The notes beneath the pieces were generated by a model. It saw only the letters and a program-made list of their open reading frames with translations. It was not told where the DNA came from and did no database searches. A stretch of DNA of 64,000 bases, taken from Rotaria sordida (lineage: Eukaryota; Rotifera; Eurotatoria; Philodinida; Philodinidae). Location: NCBI GenBank assembly GCA_905250125.1, contig CAJNOL010000892.1, positions 1 through 64,000 on the forward strand. Direction: 5' to 3'. Within the stretch, counting starts at the first letter, position 1, and the number at the start of each line of letters is the position of its first letter. The translations under genes were made by a program, and so were the position numbers. Positions 1-12,301 of this stretch are shown piece after piece.

Positions 1-132
1 TTTCCTGCTTTTCTAGCAATGATTAAAACAACTCTTGCCAGATCGAAGCAAATTCACCACGTACACATGCAATGGATTGTCGTTGATAGAAAACAAGTGT
101 TTAATAAACTTAAAGACGAAAAACAAAAATGA
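1..132 (+). CDS. Possible 3'-terminal coding exon, truncated by the window edge
   Basis: Frame 1 is open from the first base to a TGA at 130-132, giving 43 codons that end in a basic stretch (KLKDEKQK). A possible splice acceptor, TTTTCTAG, lies at about 11-18, so the exon could begin inside the window. The composition (mixed hydrophobic, His and basic residues, no low complexity) looks like real protein, but I do not recognise the family. A 7-bp hairpin (ACTCCTG/CAGGAGT, loop TACG) sits just after the stop at about 141-158. A transposon fragment or chance ORF is also possible. Confidence 0.3.
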   Translation, partial: FPAFLAMIKTTLARSKQIHHVHMQWIVVDRKQVFNKLKDEKQK

Positions 133-2671
133 TCAATGCATACTCCTGTACGCAGGAGTATAGATGTTTCAAATAGAGCTCATAAGATGCCTTAATGGTA
201 AATGATATTCCTCATACATACTTCGGATGTTGCAGGTATCTTTCAACATTTCATTCATTCCGATTATTGCATTAATGATGTTGCACAAGATTAGCTAATC
301 TGACGAAATTTTTCCGATTTTGTTCGATTTCTTTTCCAGCATATAAATCATTTTGATTGGAAGAATACTGCATTTTTTTTTCGGCGTTTATTATAAATGA
401 AGAAGGAGATATCTTTCAATGGTTAAGTCAGCACCGTGTCGGAACTTGATTTTCTCTTTCTCATTGTGTCATTATAACTATCCGACGTCGATTAACATCG
501 AAATTAAACAACTTAATCTATTTAAGATTGTATTCGAATTAATTTAGTTACCATAACTATATCCATATGATATGTCTCTTTCTCACCAAAAAACTAGGTT
601 ATAGGACATTTGTAAGATAAATATTGTACTCACACTTAGATGACTTTAGTCGATTCATATGTCAAATCGAAGCTCTTTTGTTCCTCTATCGAAAAACTTA
701 TCAGCATTTGTGTAAAGGTTAACGTATGGCTTTCTTTAATATCGGCACTTGATTACTAGTATATACTCTATATGAACTCCATACTGTATATCATCTGACA
801 GTACGCTCTGATAGTAACGATCTAATCTGGATTGAACATCAATTGATAGACCTCGTCGAAATATATCGAATAGTAATAAAAATATCTCGGAAGACAAAGG
901 TGGGATAGTATATCTATTTTTCAAAATATTTAGAATAATTTCTGAAGTTAAGTATTTCTACTCAAGTCAGAATTAGAAGAGATAGAAAATCATTAGTTGT
1001 TACAGGAATATAAAAGCAGTCTTTTTTTGCTTAGAAATGTGTAATGGTCAAAATATTAGTCTCAAACTAATATTTTCTACACTATAACAGATAATATAGA
1101 TGTAAAAATGTACTGAAGAAAGATTGTTTGATAATGAATATTCAAAATGATTTATCATTGGGTGGCACTCACGATAATGACTATCGCAACTTATTATCAT
1201 TGTCGTCATCAGAGGAGTTATAAAAATCTGATATATGAGTAGTACTCTTAGGCGAGTTTATGTAACTCTGCATAGTATGTGATGCTTTTGCATTTGCTTC
1301 CATTCGCAAAAGAAGAACTATATAGCTTAGGAAATGTGACTACTACAACCTAGAAACCGGGCACTAGTGGAACGATAACGCTACTATCCTAGAACATGTG
1401 TATTTGTAAATTACATTGTATATTGTAAAATAGAAAATATATTATAAGGAACAGCAAAGGATATTCTAGGAATGCCCATACGAATTTGACAATGAATTTT
1501 GTATTTTCTTGAAAATACAATAATCAAGAAAGTTCAAAATTTAAGTTTCAATCTTCTAGTTAGAAAATTACGATCATATTCATACGAATATTTCTAGAAA
1601 ATCGAACTCAATTTCACATTCTAAACATATGCCCGAAAAATAAAATATCTATTATCACTTTTCATCTTTACAATAAATTGTTCTTTCACCTCTACACTGA
1701 TTTTATTTATGGCTATAACTCTAATTATAGGCCGACAGTGTATATACAATTAAGAAAAAATTAAGCATTAATCGAGGTATTATACTTTAAAAATATCAAT
1801 AAGAAAACATAATTATCTTACGAAGATTTTTGTATGCATATATTGAAAGAAGACTATGGTATTATACAAAAGCCGTATTACAGCTACTAGAGAAATGCTC
1901 TTATGTACTTAGTTAAACATGCAGAAGTTCTAGCGAAAATGTAATTATACAAAATCAACACTTTTGTTATAAGAACAAAGTATCAAAGTGAACAATCAAT
2001 TCAATTTCCAACACAAGAATGATATTTAGAGAACGGCATATTGTTCAAGAACAAAGAAAAATGAGAAATATCAGAAATATTTTCAGAAAAAAATCATATT
2101 TATTATCTCTCTTGTCCAATAAATAATAATTAATTGCTTGTTTTCATTATTATACAATTGAATAAGCAGTATGCGCTAACTGTACTTTATGTAACTCACA
2201 TACTCGCTGCGGCTGCTGGAGAAGAAATTGAATTCTCGACGCCGTTGACTGATCGTTATGTGTGACTAAACAATGACTCTATAGTAATCATTGTTTAAAT
2301 AATTTTCCAAAAAGTAATGTTGATTTTCCTTGTTGTAAAATCTAGATTGATTTTCTATGACATTGGAATTAATTTTCAAACATCTTCGAAAATTTTTGTT
2401 GATTTTTCAATTCGTTCAAAAATAATTTTTGTCAAAAAATTATATTGAACTTCTAATTTACGGAAAATTAAGCACTTGATAACATATGAGCATTTGCTCA
2501 CTCGATTTTCTAGAAAATAGAATTTATTAAAAATTTTTAGTGTGGATAAACAGTACATACACTTTTATATAAAAACTTGTTTGTTATTAAATTTTATTAC
2601 TATACAATTTCATGATGAATTAACTACTGAGTATAGCCAAGATAATGGTTTATATTGTGCAATATTCCACG
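133..2671. other. Intergenic, no gene seen
   Basis: AT-rich sequence with no convincing ORF or splice-linked exons. A 12-bp match to the terminus of the TIR element at 28.0 kb (CCGGGCACTAGT) occurs near 1358, suggesting an old transposon fragment. Otherwise nothing supportable. Confidence 0.5.
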
Positions 2672-4945
2672 GGTTCATCAACTTTCAAATGATCGAGAGT
2701 CGATGAAAGATAATCCGGAAGTGATCCTTCAATTATCATTATTGGTCAACAAGGTATTGATGCGTTTAAAGATCTACTGTATGGTGTTCCACATATCGTT
2801 AATAACTATGTGTATTGCTACCATCTTACACATATCACATGGTAGTATCGATTCTATTTTGAAGTAATATCTTGGCGTGAAGAAGATATCATCGAAATAA
2901 GTAAACCCCCGACACATTAGAAGACCCCCTTTGATGAACGAAGCAAAAGACATATTAGAAGACTCCCTCACAAAATCGGTTTTTTTAAAATAATTTCTAG
3001 AACCTAGTGGCATTTTTTAGAATTTAAGTCCATAATGATATCTAAGTTCAGTATGAACAATATTTTACTTTCGTCATGATAACGATCTGTTAGTTCCAAG
3101 TTTAAAAAATCGTGAGAAACAGCTAATAGGAAACAACTGTTTATAAAATAATATGTTTTTTTTTGAAAACATTTTGTGAAGTCATTTTAGTCTTTCTTTG
3201 CAGCTTATTCTGAGAAAATTCATTAATTTCTATATGTAGAAAAACCTTTCTATGACCGTACGATCTAGTGGACCGAGTTCACATTCGCGGGTGTGGCACA
3301 TGAAGGGATCTTTGTAAAATAGTACCATATTTGATAAAATTTCATTTTGTATTAATTGAAAAGCTTGTTCGTCTATAAATTTTTTCTAGAGGTTCAGAAA
3401 TGCCTTTATTCCAAAACAGATTTTTATAGTTGAAGGAAACCTAACTTCACATATACACTTCGAAGTTCGTTTGATGAGCACTTATGAGTCTGAGAACGAA
3501 TTTCTTTTTTCAATACGAACCAAAGTCATTTTACGAAACAAACATAAAAGAAAGCGCAGAATGTGTATTCAACTGCTGTTTTTCTCCAAACTGTTTCTTC
3601 AGAAGACAATCATATTCATCGGAGTTAACTTGTGAACAATAATTATGTTAGTGGTAGATTTCACCGGAATTAATTCCATCTGTACTAATCAAACCTCAAC
3701 ATAAACAGTTGCCTTAAGTAAATTTGACAAAAAGAAGGTCATTTTCTTTTTCCAGTTATTTAGAAGGTAAAATGTTGCCAGTGACAACAGAATTCTTTAG
3801 AAAAAAAGAATCCTATTGAATATTGTACCAAGATGTTATGGAGTATTGCCTATACTGTTCTTAGAACACTTCTTACTAACGATGACCTTCTTCCTTATCA
3901 CAGTGTAATATATGATTCTTTCTCATTCCACTCACAAGAAATAAATAAAATAAACTCGTTTATTAACGGTGTATTGAACAAAAATTGACTAGAACCAAAA
4001 TTTGTTGACGATACTGTCAAAAAATAGCTTTTTCTAAGGGACACATTAGAAGACCCCCTTTGTAACGCATGAACGACAGGACAAAATAGAAGACCCTGGG
4101 TCTTCTAATGTGTTGGGGGCTTTAGGTCACGAGCTCATTCAAGAACAACGACAGTCGCCAGCTGATACTTGTCTTCAAAACTTACAGGAATTTGAGAATG
4201 ATCCGTGGAAACTGTACGATATAGTCACGGAAGGTGAAACTTTAATATACCATTGTCAAATCAAATATAAAGAATAATCTGAAGCATGGCTATCAAATGA
4301 AAAAAGTTTTCTAACAGTAATAGGGATGCAAGAATTCCAATTCCCATTTCAACAAATTCCAGCCAAATCCAACCAATACCATAAACTAGAATCAGTCAGA
4401 AAAAGGAATTGTTGCATTTCTAAACAACAATGTAAGATGTCGATCCGAAGAGAAAAAATGGTTGTTATCTTGTTTTATGACCAATATACCGTTATTTTTT
4501 CATCAGTTGCCTTCTGAAATATCAATTAATTCCATTCAGTATTAAGATGAATATTTAAAAGGACTAGTCAAAAATTCATGCAAAACCATTATCAATAACA
4601 CATGACATTATACGATATCATGATGATACAAAAACTACATATGAAAGATACTGTACTTGATTTTGACTAACAAGAGAAATTTTAGTGATGAGATATCCAT
4701 AATATTTGGTTGATCTTCCTTCTTCAAGCTTTTGATTGTTCAATTGTCGGGAAGATAAACTTGATACACAGTCAAATTCTACAATTTTAGCTAAAGCAAC
4801 AATCAAAGAACTTAATTCGATGCTTGTTCTTGAATATCAAAAAAGACACTCCAAAAGTGAATTGAAAGGATGAAACTTTGTACCAAACGTTTGGGAGGCT
4901 ACTTCGAACAAGTGGCATAAACGGATTAACATATGTTTTTTACTT
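2672..4945 (+). pseudogene. Decayed mariner-like (Tc1/mariner) transposase, split by a nested element
   Basis: Two blocks read as a mariner transposase once frame changes are allowed. Block one (2672-2903) resembles the linker and second helix-turn-helix region: RESMKDNP, then HISHGSIDSIL and YLGVKKISSK. Block two (4123-4945) continues with HEL, DPWKLYDIVTEGETLIYH (the first catalytic-Asp region, family form TGDE), then PLSITHDIIRYHDDTKT (the family HHDNA block), a degraded form of the HPPYSPDLAPSD block near 4700, and ERMKLCTKRLGGYFEQV at the C terminus. Several stops and frameshifts are present, so it cannot make transposase. The gap between the blocks is filled exactly by the element at 2904-4122. 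The family assignment rests on ordered motif matches read by eye; the flanking mariner TIRs were not found. Confidence 0.75.
2904..4122. mobile_element. 1.2-kb non-autonomous TIR element inserted at TA
   Basis: The ends are inverted: the left end reads AACCCCCGACACATTAGAAG and the right end, reverse-complemented, AAGCCCCCAACACATTAGAA. TA lies on both sides (2902-2903 and 4123-4124), the target duplication of Tc1/mariner-type elements. A subterminal motif, ACATTAGAAGACCC or close variants, occurs about five times: near 2913, 2951, 4041 and 4083 in one orientation and at 4098-4113 inverted. No long ORF is inside, so it is probably mobilised in trans. It interrupts the mariner transposase at 2672-4945. 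Confidence 0.75.
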
Positions 4946-5449
4946 TGAAACATTTGCAGTGCAAGAAGTTTCTTGACTGTTCGATGTAGTTTTATCTTTA
5001 AATTTCATCTTTTAACTCAGAGTTCAAAAAGTTTTCACTCGACAAAACCTTGAATTGGAGTCAAGTCAGAAGCATCGATCTCTCATCATGAACCTCTCTT
5101 CTTTTCGTCAAACATCTCTCTATTTCTTCAACATTACAGAGTTATCAAATCTTTTCTGAATGAATTTACTTTGAAGAATTTGCTCAATATATTAATTAGT
5201 TTCATTCATAATGGCTTACTTCTTCATCATTATATCGGAAGTATTCATACCATTTTACTGTTATTTTTTATTTTTATTTTTATTTTTATATTAAATTAGA
5301 TGCGATACCATCATTCGATTGGTATAAATGAGAATAGAAATAAAAGTGTAATACAATATGAAAAACCGCTAAATAATTAAATGAATTCATAGAAGCTATA
5401 GGACAAAATCTGTATTAGAAAAGGAACTGAGACAGCAAATATTGAGAAA
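4946..5449. other. Intergenic, no gene seen
   Basis: AT-rich sequence with a short (TTTTTA)n tract near 5260-5290. It may include the decayed 3' end of the mariner copy. Nothing else supportable. Confidence 0.5.
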
Positions 5450-6500
5450 ATGACGCAAATGTCAAATATACAGTATAAAAAACAAGAAAACAAACATGTG
5501 AAGAGTATCTCAGAAGTTCTGAAACGATTTTAAAATTCCTCGCTCTTGCATTCAGGAAAAGCAAACTCTTTGTAATTTTGTCAGATCATTATACTACTTA
5601 GTAATAAATAAATGTCAAGTTTTAGGTATATGGCTTTTACTATGGATGAGAAATTGTAACAATACTCTCATGTACTTTTTTTTTTTACTCAACAACATCC
5701 AAGTTTTATCGAGAAGCGGTTTGAGTTCATCAGACTATAAAGTGGTAATCATCATAAGAAAATGTATTTTACTGATAACAGATATGTGAAATTCATTCGA
5801 ACTATTGTAGAAGAAAAATCAGCTAAAGAATTTGATGATTCACGGAATGGAATTACACATGATGATCAAATTCATAAGCAAAGGATGCATGTGACTTTGG
5901 ATACTGTTGAGCATAATTTTATCAATAGAACTGAACAAAAAGAAAACTATAGTTCAAAACTGATCAACATTTGACCTATAGAAAACATTTATAGTACATT
6001 AAAAGAAAAATTACGAAGGTAAAAATACAATAATACTAAATAATTGAAAAACAAGAATAGAGACGAATGAAAAAATTTAGTGTTCGCTTATACCAACGAA
6101 TGATACATAAGATATCAGTACTATTGAAATTAGTAATCGATTATGTTGGCAATCAAGTACACAAAGATCAAGAAGTTGACAGATGTTTCTTTTTATTTTG
6201 AAAAAATTGTTCTGATTTAAAAATATTAAGTAAATAGATCGAGAAAATCGATCAAATATTGCATGATAATGTTATTACAGTTTCTCATCCATAATAAAAA
6301 TTATAGACATGAACCTTCGTCTTTATTTAGTACTACGTAGATACAATGATCTAGCAAAATTACAAAAAGTTTGGATTCACTGAATGCAAGAATGATAAAT
6401 TCTAAAATCGTTTCAGAACTTTTAGGATACTCTTTATAATGGAATGTGTCAAAAAGAAAAGAATAAAATAAATGGAATGTTTTCGTCATATCAAGAAACT
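5450..6500. repeat. Foldback repeat with arms of about 200 bp
   Basis: The left arm (about 5450-5680) and right arm (about 6255-6500) are imperfect inverted copies. Examples are GTTCTGAAACGATTTTA at about 5517 and its complement near 6400, and GGATGAGAAATTGTAA at about 5645 against the complement of TTACAGTTTCTCATCC at about 6277. The roughly 570-bp centre contains a 70-codon ORF (5762-5974) with no recognisable similarity. The right arm ends just short of the claudin-like stop codon at 6517, so it probably forms that gene's 3' flank. Confidence 0.65.
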
Positions 6501-6516
6501 CACATATACAGCAAAA

Positions 6517-7400
6517 CTACAGATCAGATTGTGGCTTACGATTACGTCCAGAAGTTAATTGCCTATGGGATCCATTCGATACGGTATATCCGTATTCATC
6601 ATTGTATTGTTTATCTTCCACATCACCTTCATAGGGTGCTCGAAGAAATTGAACTTCACCAGCAAATAATCCACCTAATAGTTTAATAATAAATATATTT
6701 TGAACTTTAGTTTATTAAGAAATTCAAACTTACAAGCACCCAAAGCAAAAACAAGTGCAGCAAATTGAAACCAATAACTATACGATAAATAATTAAATTC
6801 TGGTCTTGGCATCCAAAGACGATCTTGACTATAAATCCCATAAATAATAATAGCAATGAGTTCAAAAGCAACTAAAAACAAAAATAGTAAAAACATGAAC
6901 ATAATTATTTAATTAATTCTTACATATAACAAAGGATATAATACACCAAGCTAACTGATATTTCCATTGCCAACGAAATGATGAAAAAACTGCTACAGCT
7001 AAACTTGAAATTGTCATTATTGTAAAAATAAATGCTAATGTAGCAAATGCTTGTACCCATTTAAACCAAGCTATTAAATAAAATTGAATTATTTTATTCA
7101 ATTTCATAAAAGAATCTTACGTGGAATAATCCAATCACGAAAACGATACATTTCATTAGTCCAAAACCAGAAGCAACCAGTATAAGGAATTTGTAAATCA
7201 TCTTTATAATGACGATATTTATATAAACATAATTCCCATAATCCAATGTTTTCAAAATCTTTTGGTGTGTCAAGATAACGTTTTGTCCAATAGGGTGATG
7301 CAAATGCTGTTATGCAACATAGAGTACTTATAAACATGAGGATTGATGCAACAAAAAAATAGGTCGAATATTCTGCACGTCCAAAAGGAAAAGTACCCAT
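6517..7400 (-). CDS. Claudin/PMP22-like four-transmembrane protein
   Basis: Four exons (7400-7121, 7070-6924, 6871-6734, 6674-6517) joined by 50-60 bp GT-AG introns give 240 residues. The first extracellular loop carries the claudin-family signature: W38, G53-L54-W55, C58 and C76 (W-GLW-C-C). Hydrophobic segments lie at about 13-34, in exon 2 (two stretches) and in exon 3, fitting the four-TM topology; the tail is polar and ends QSDL. Family members form septate/tight-junction or PMP22/EMP-type membrane complexes; which subgroup this belongs to is not clear. The start is the first ATG, directly before a short N terminus and TM1. The TSR2 gene lies 298 bp upstream on the same strand. Confidence 0.8.
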
Positions 7401-7697
7401 CTAGAAAAATAGAATACTAATTATCGATGTTATTTCATTATCATTATGAAATCTCACTGAGATTCTTATAAGTATTTGAAGTTATATTAAGCTTCGTTTA
7501 ATAAAAAAAAATATTATATGTTTATTCAAAAGCGAAGTAGGAAATTGTGAACTCATAGTCTTATGTTCTCCACGAATAAAACTTCATATTGTAGATAAAA
7601 ATGAAAATTTGATTTTTTTTAATTTTCTTTTTTTTTTGTCCAATAATTTTATTGTATTTAAGTGCTTTTCATTAAAGAATGTCTAAGACAAAAACAA

Positions 7698-8258
7698 TTA
7701 TTTTTTCCCTCCAGTACGTCGACGAACAGTTACCCAACCTTCTTCATCAACATCCATTGCTTGTGATTTCGTTCCATTCGTGGATTCTTCTTCTTCTTCT
7801 TCTCTTATTTCATTATTCCTTTCATTATCATCATCATCTTCGGACGATGATGATGAATCATTTTCATTTTCATTTCGGACAGACATTTGTATTGCTGGTG
7901 TAGTTGATTGTTGTAATTGTAATTCTTGTTGAACATCAACTAATTTACCTTCTTGAATAAGTTGAATATAACGAATAAATAATTTTGCTAATTCATTACT
8001 TGAACCATCCTCTAAAACTGTATTAAATTCTTCATCGAGTATTTCATCAAGATATTCTTGAATATCTTGTTCCAAAGTAGATATAGTTATTGATGGTCGA
8101 ACATTTCGTGCAAGATATTGACCAAATGCTTCAATAAATGCTTCATATTTCACTTGACTTTCTGGACCACCCATTGAATGACTCACAGATATTTGTAATG
8201 CTGTCCATCGTGAAAAAACTGATCGAATAATAGGTAAAAGTGTTGAAAATAATGACAT
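7698..8258 (-). CDS. TSR2: TSR2-like pre-rRNA-processing protein / ribosomal protein chaperone
   Basis: Single-exon gene of 186 residues. The N-terminal domain has the family block WTALQISVSHSMGG (about 18-31), followed by helical sequence. A serine/acidic stretch (SSSSSEDDDD) and a Glu run follow, and the C terminus ends in DEEGWVTVRRR, matching the conserved GW..V(R/K) tail of TSR2. In yeast and human, TSR2 escorts eS26 to pre-40S ribosomes and supports 20S pre-rRNA processing; the acidic tail fits this. The start ATG directly precedes the conserved domain. It is divergent from TMEM50, with 247 bp between the two start codons, so they probably share a promoter region. Confidence 0.85.
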   Translation of the reverse strand: MSLFSTLLPIIRSVFSRWTALQISVSHSMGGPESQVKYEAFIEAFGQYLARNVRPSITISTLEQDIQEYLDEILDEEFNTVLEDGSSNELAKLFIRYIQLIQEGKLVDVQQELQLQQSTTPAIQMSVRNENENDSSSSSEDDDDNERNNEIREEEEEESTNGTKSQAMDVDEEGWVTVRRRTGGKK

Positions 8259-8505
8259 TTTTTTAATGATTTATATCACTAAAAACTAAGATTAAAAAAG
8301 ATCCTTGACATTCTCCATTTAAAAATAATTTTCTTCTGCCTCTTTTCATTTCATATAAGCGCTACAAGACATTTGTCTATTCAATAGATGTAATATAATT
8401 GGATTGGATCAAATTGATATCCATATGAAATCGATGTGTCAATATAGTACGAAGCAGCTGATGACGTTTTTTATTTTTCTTTAGCCATTAATTTATATTC
8501 AAACA
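8259..8505. promoter_or_regulatory. Shared divergent promoter region, TSR2/TMEM50
   Basis: Only 247 bp separate the start codons of two outward-facing genes, so both core promoters and 5' UTRs must lie here unless upstream exons were missed. The centre is locally richer in GC (around 8350-8470) than the flanks. No TATA box or factor site can be assigned with confidence. Confidence 0.45.
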
Positions 8506-9230
8506 ATGTTCGACTGTGGTAATTGTTGTCAAGATCTTGATTTACGCGAACGTTTCAATCGAAATACGATTGCTTCAATTTTGGCCGGTGTTATTGTATG
8601 AAATGAATCATAATAAATGAATTCTCTTACTTTTCTTTTTCATATTTTAGTTTGCAATTGGTTGGTGGATAATTATTGATAGCACTTGCAAATATCCTTT
8701 GCAGGTTGATTTTAATAAGGTATTTTATATCATTGGTTCAGTCGGCACATTTGCACTGATCTTGTAAGTTTATATCGAGATATGCTCAATACATTATTAT
8801 TTTTTTTAAAATTAATTTTCATATCAGGGTTAATTCTATATCCAATTCACAAGTTAGAGGTGATGGATACAGTGACAGTTGTGTTGGTCAAGTCGGTATG
8901 TTATTTTTTTCTTTTTTTGTTTTAATTTTATTATAGATACGTGATGAGAAATTTTATGTGCAGGTGCCCGTATTATTCTTTTCATTGCATTTTTACTTGC
9001 ATTTGGTTCTGTAATTGGTGGTGCTTGGGTCTTCTTTGGCTACTATATACCATATAAAAGCGATAAACTATATCCAGGAGTTGCTATATTCTGTCAGAAT
9101 CTTGCTATTTTCATCAGGTTTGTTGTTGTCTTTTTTTTTCATTTTATTTCATTTTCATTTTCTATTAATTTCCTTTTTATTTAGCACATTGATTCTGAAA
9201 TTTGGTCGCAAAGAAGATTTAAGCTATTAA
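8506..9230 (+). CDS. TMEM50: TMEM50A/B-family membrane protein
   Basis: Five exons (8506-8595, 8651-8763, 8828-8895, 8965-9117, 9185-9230) encode about 156 residues, the usual family length. Diagnostic blocks are NTIAS (about 20), GWWIIIDS, NSISNSQVRGDGYSDSC, LAFGS, the YPG segment and the terminal FGRKEDLSY. Four TM helices are expected. TMEM50 proteins are broadly conserved eukaryotic membrane proteins of the endomembrane system with poorly defined function. AATAAA follows the stop at about 9254. By coordinates the exons sum to 470 nt, one short of whole codons. The shortfall maps to exon 4 between 8967 and 9010, beside a T-run, so either a homopolymer base was lost in the assembly or the allele is frameshifted. 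Confidence 0.85.
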
Positions 9231-11395
9231 TTTTATTTAGACAACGAATCAAATAAAATATAATGACTATTCCTTGTAATTAGTTTCTTTTCTTTTTTTT
9301 TGCTTTTAATGTTTTTTTCCTTGCGCATATATATATATACATTATACATAAATATTTATTCTTGCAATTTTTTTCCTCTTGTGTTCATTTGCTTGATTTG
9401 TATTCATATACAAATATATAAATATACATATTGTTTCCGAAATACTCTAGTTTATAAGTATTGGCTTATTAACAAGAAAAAGAGACAAGATAATAAATAT
9501 TGATCAATGATGAAACGAACCGATCATAGAATTGGAGCGATAATTGGTTTTGTTTAATAGAAAGATACTTTGTTCTTACGTGTCACTTGACTTTCTTTTA
9601 TGCCATTTGGGAAATCAAAACCTGCATGCACATTCATATATATGTATATATATAGACTTTCGATTTGTCTAAAATTATATGTTGAACAAAATAATACACC
9701 CAAGAATGAAGACAACCGAATATAAGCGTGCGTGTGCCATTGCATCAACAAACAAATGCACACATCAATAATCTTCTAGCATTCGTCGCACACAACACTG
9801 CACTCACTAATTTGTCACGAGAGGAATCAGAGTTCTTTGTATCCTCTCCCTCTTTTTTCTTTTTTTCTTTCTTCTTTTGCTACTAGTGGGAGGTCTGTGC
9901 AGATTTAGACGTTCTTATGAGAGAGCTAAAGCCAAAATTGTTTATTCGACGCGTACTCTCCTTTTATTATCGTCAGTCGCTCCACTCATGTTCTTTCTTT
10001 CTCACTCGTCTTCAGCAAAAAAGGCAAAATGAGCCTCTTGAATTGCAGCCCACTGTACGTCGCCCGCCTCTCAATTAGCGTGTTAACAAGAATGAACCAG
10101 AAGAAGGACGAGAGAAAAGACTCATCGATAATGTGCATGTGCAGCTCAATATAGTTGAATAAGTAACTAGCCAACGGCAGCAACCACTGTTCTTTCCATG
10201 AATAAGGATGTCCTCTTATATTTACATATTGCTTGATATATTTGAAAGCGATGCTAGGACCATCATTGTTACTGTTCGACGGACAGTCCATAAAGTTGTT
10301 GTCAACATAGTATTTAGCGCTTTCTTTTCTTTTTTTTTCATGTTTGTTATGTGCGTTCATATACAAAATAAAACAGACATAAAAAAAAAATATAACAGAG
10401 TCGTAGAATACGACAAAATAATTTTGATCGATTCTCATTATCGTCGTCGCCATCGCATTATTCGTATTGCTGATGATTTCTTCGATGAACTACTGAAAGC
10501 AAGAATTGATTGACGAATCAAGGCTATTTGCTCTTTTTTTCTTTTTATATTTTGGAATAGCCTATCGATCAATGAAACATACTTGCGTATTCTTTTACTC
10601 GTCAACTACTATTGATATCGTAGAAAAATAGCAACAAAAAATAAAAAAAAACTGAAGATCTCTATCATCACAATGGTTTTCTTTCCTACTATATTGAGAT
10701 CGCATGCATCGATGAATGAACGAACATTTAGTTCTCAGGAGATTTCGCTAAGGCAAAATAACATGGTCGTCGAAGAGGAAAAAAAAAGAATATTCTTTTG
10801 ACAATCGGCAGCTAGTTGGTGACAATGTCGATTATCTTGTTATTATTTCTAGTGTCTTGTGTATAATAAGAGAAAATGCATTTGATTTTGATATGTTCTT
10901 ATTTCTACAAATTACTCATCATAAATATACTAATATTAAAAGAATTCTTCTTGCCTGAAGTACTCATTGCCTTCACATACATACACTCAATTTTTTTTCT
11001 TTCATCCTTTTCTTCACGTTACATCCCTCTCTCTCCCTCACAGTCTCTCGTTCTCGACTTTTCATATAGTGCTATCCTTCCGTTTTTTTTTTCTTCTACG
11101 GTGTTCTGACAAGAACAAGGTTAGAACGGATGTCAGTATCATTCAAGTCTAATTGGACTTTGTGTATGTGTTTACTTCTTTTCTTTTTCTCCCTTTTTTT
11201 TCAACTAAGTTGTCTTAGTCCAACTAAATCTCTTCTTATATAGACATCTCATCAAGGAGACATAATAAATTTGCGTGACTGACAGTTTTCTAATTTGAAA
11301 GTTTCTTTCTGATATTATATTATTTTTTAAGATTAGCTTTGTAAATATTTTTTCTTCATTTTGACGGTTCGTTCTTTTACGGAAATATGTATCTA

Positions 11396-11401
11396 CATAT
11401 A

Positions 11402-11437
<36 letters not shown>
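11396..11437. repeat. (AT)n microsatellite
   Basis: Near-perfect AT dinucleotide tract of about 40 bp. Confidence 0.9.
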
Positions 11438-11438
<1 letters not shown>

Positions 11439-12258
11439 ATGAATGTCTACTTGTGTATAAGGATATTTGAATGATGAGAACAATTCCTTTGCTATAGTTT
11501 TTCTTCTTTCTTTCCAGGATCGACACATTGATTTTCCATTCTACTTTCTGTTCTGCTAGCATTACTCTCGTCGTCCTTCCGGGCGTGAAAAGCAGAAGAA
11601 AGAATAAATTCTTTCTCTTCTCTTACTTTTCTTTTTCTAGCAATTTTTTTTTTGACTATACTCTTGCAGTAACCGCGCATGCACGGCTCGACAAGATCTT
11701 TTCTTCTGTCTCTCCTTCTTTCTCTCTCTCTCTCTCTGTCTGTTCTATCGGCACCCTCGTCACTAACACTACCAACATTATTTTCAACCGCGACAATGTG
11801 TTACCATCACTTATTTGTGAACAAGAAAAGACAAGTGTAAAAATATTTGTATGTATCTATTTATCCTATCGACCTGTTTCTTATATTCAGAAAACAAAAA
11901 AGTATTAATAGATAAAGATAAAAACATTAAAAAAAAATAATAGTAGTAGTATGGATCAACTACCAGTCATAATAGTTTTATACGATACACCTGGAATATA
12001 TATGTCATCAATTGTCATTATACATTTATATTTTATCATCTTGGATAATGAGTCCGGAGAAAAAGCTAGAATTTCTCATTCACATATGCATAAAGTCATA
12101 TATACGCAGACATGCAAAATAAATATGTAAACACACGTTTCCTTTCCTGACATACATCTGCATTCCTAGTAAAATGTAGAGAGTCTGGCATCGATCTTCT
12201 TCAAATTTGAATTTATAATATAAGATGACAGAAATCGACAGATAGTAGCATTAGTCAT

Positions 12259-12259
12259 A

Positions 12260-12301
<42 letters not shown>

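Noticed and set aside
4618-4806. 62-codon minus-strand ORF
   Set aside because: Lies antisense to the decayed mariner transposase block, which explains its open reading.
10208-10513. 101-codon ORF on the plus strand overlapping a 155-codon minus ORF
   Set aside because: Both translate AT- and pyrimidine-rich sequence into Phe/Ile/Tyr-rich peptides, with no splice partners or recognisable motif.
11528-11908. 126-codon ORF rich in Ser/Phe/Leu
   Set aside because: It is the translation of CT-rich low-complexity sequence; no conserved motif or splice context.
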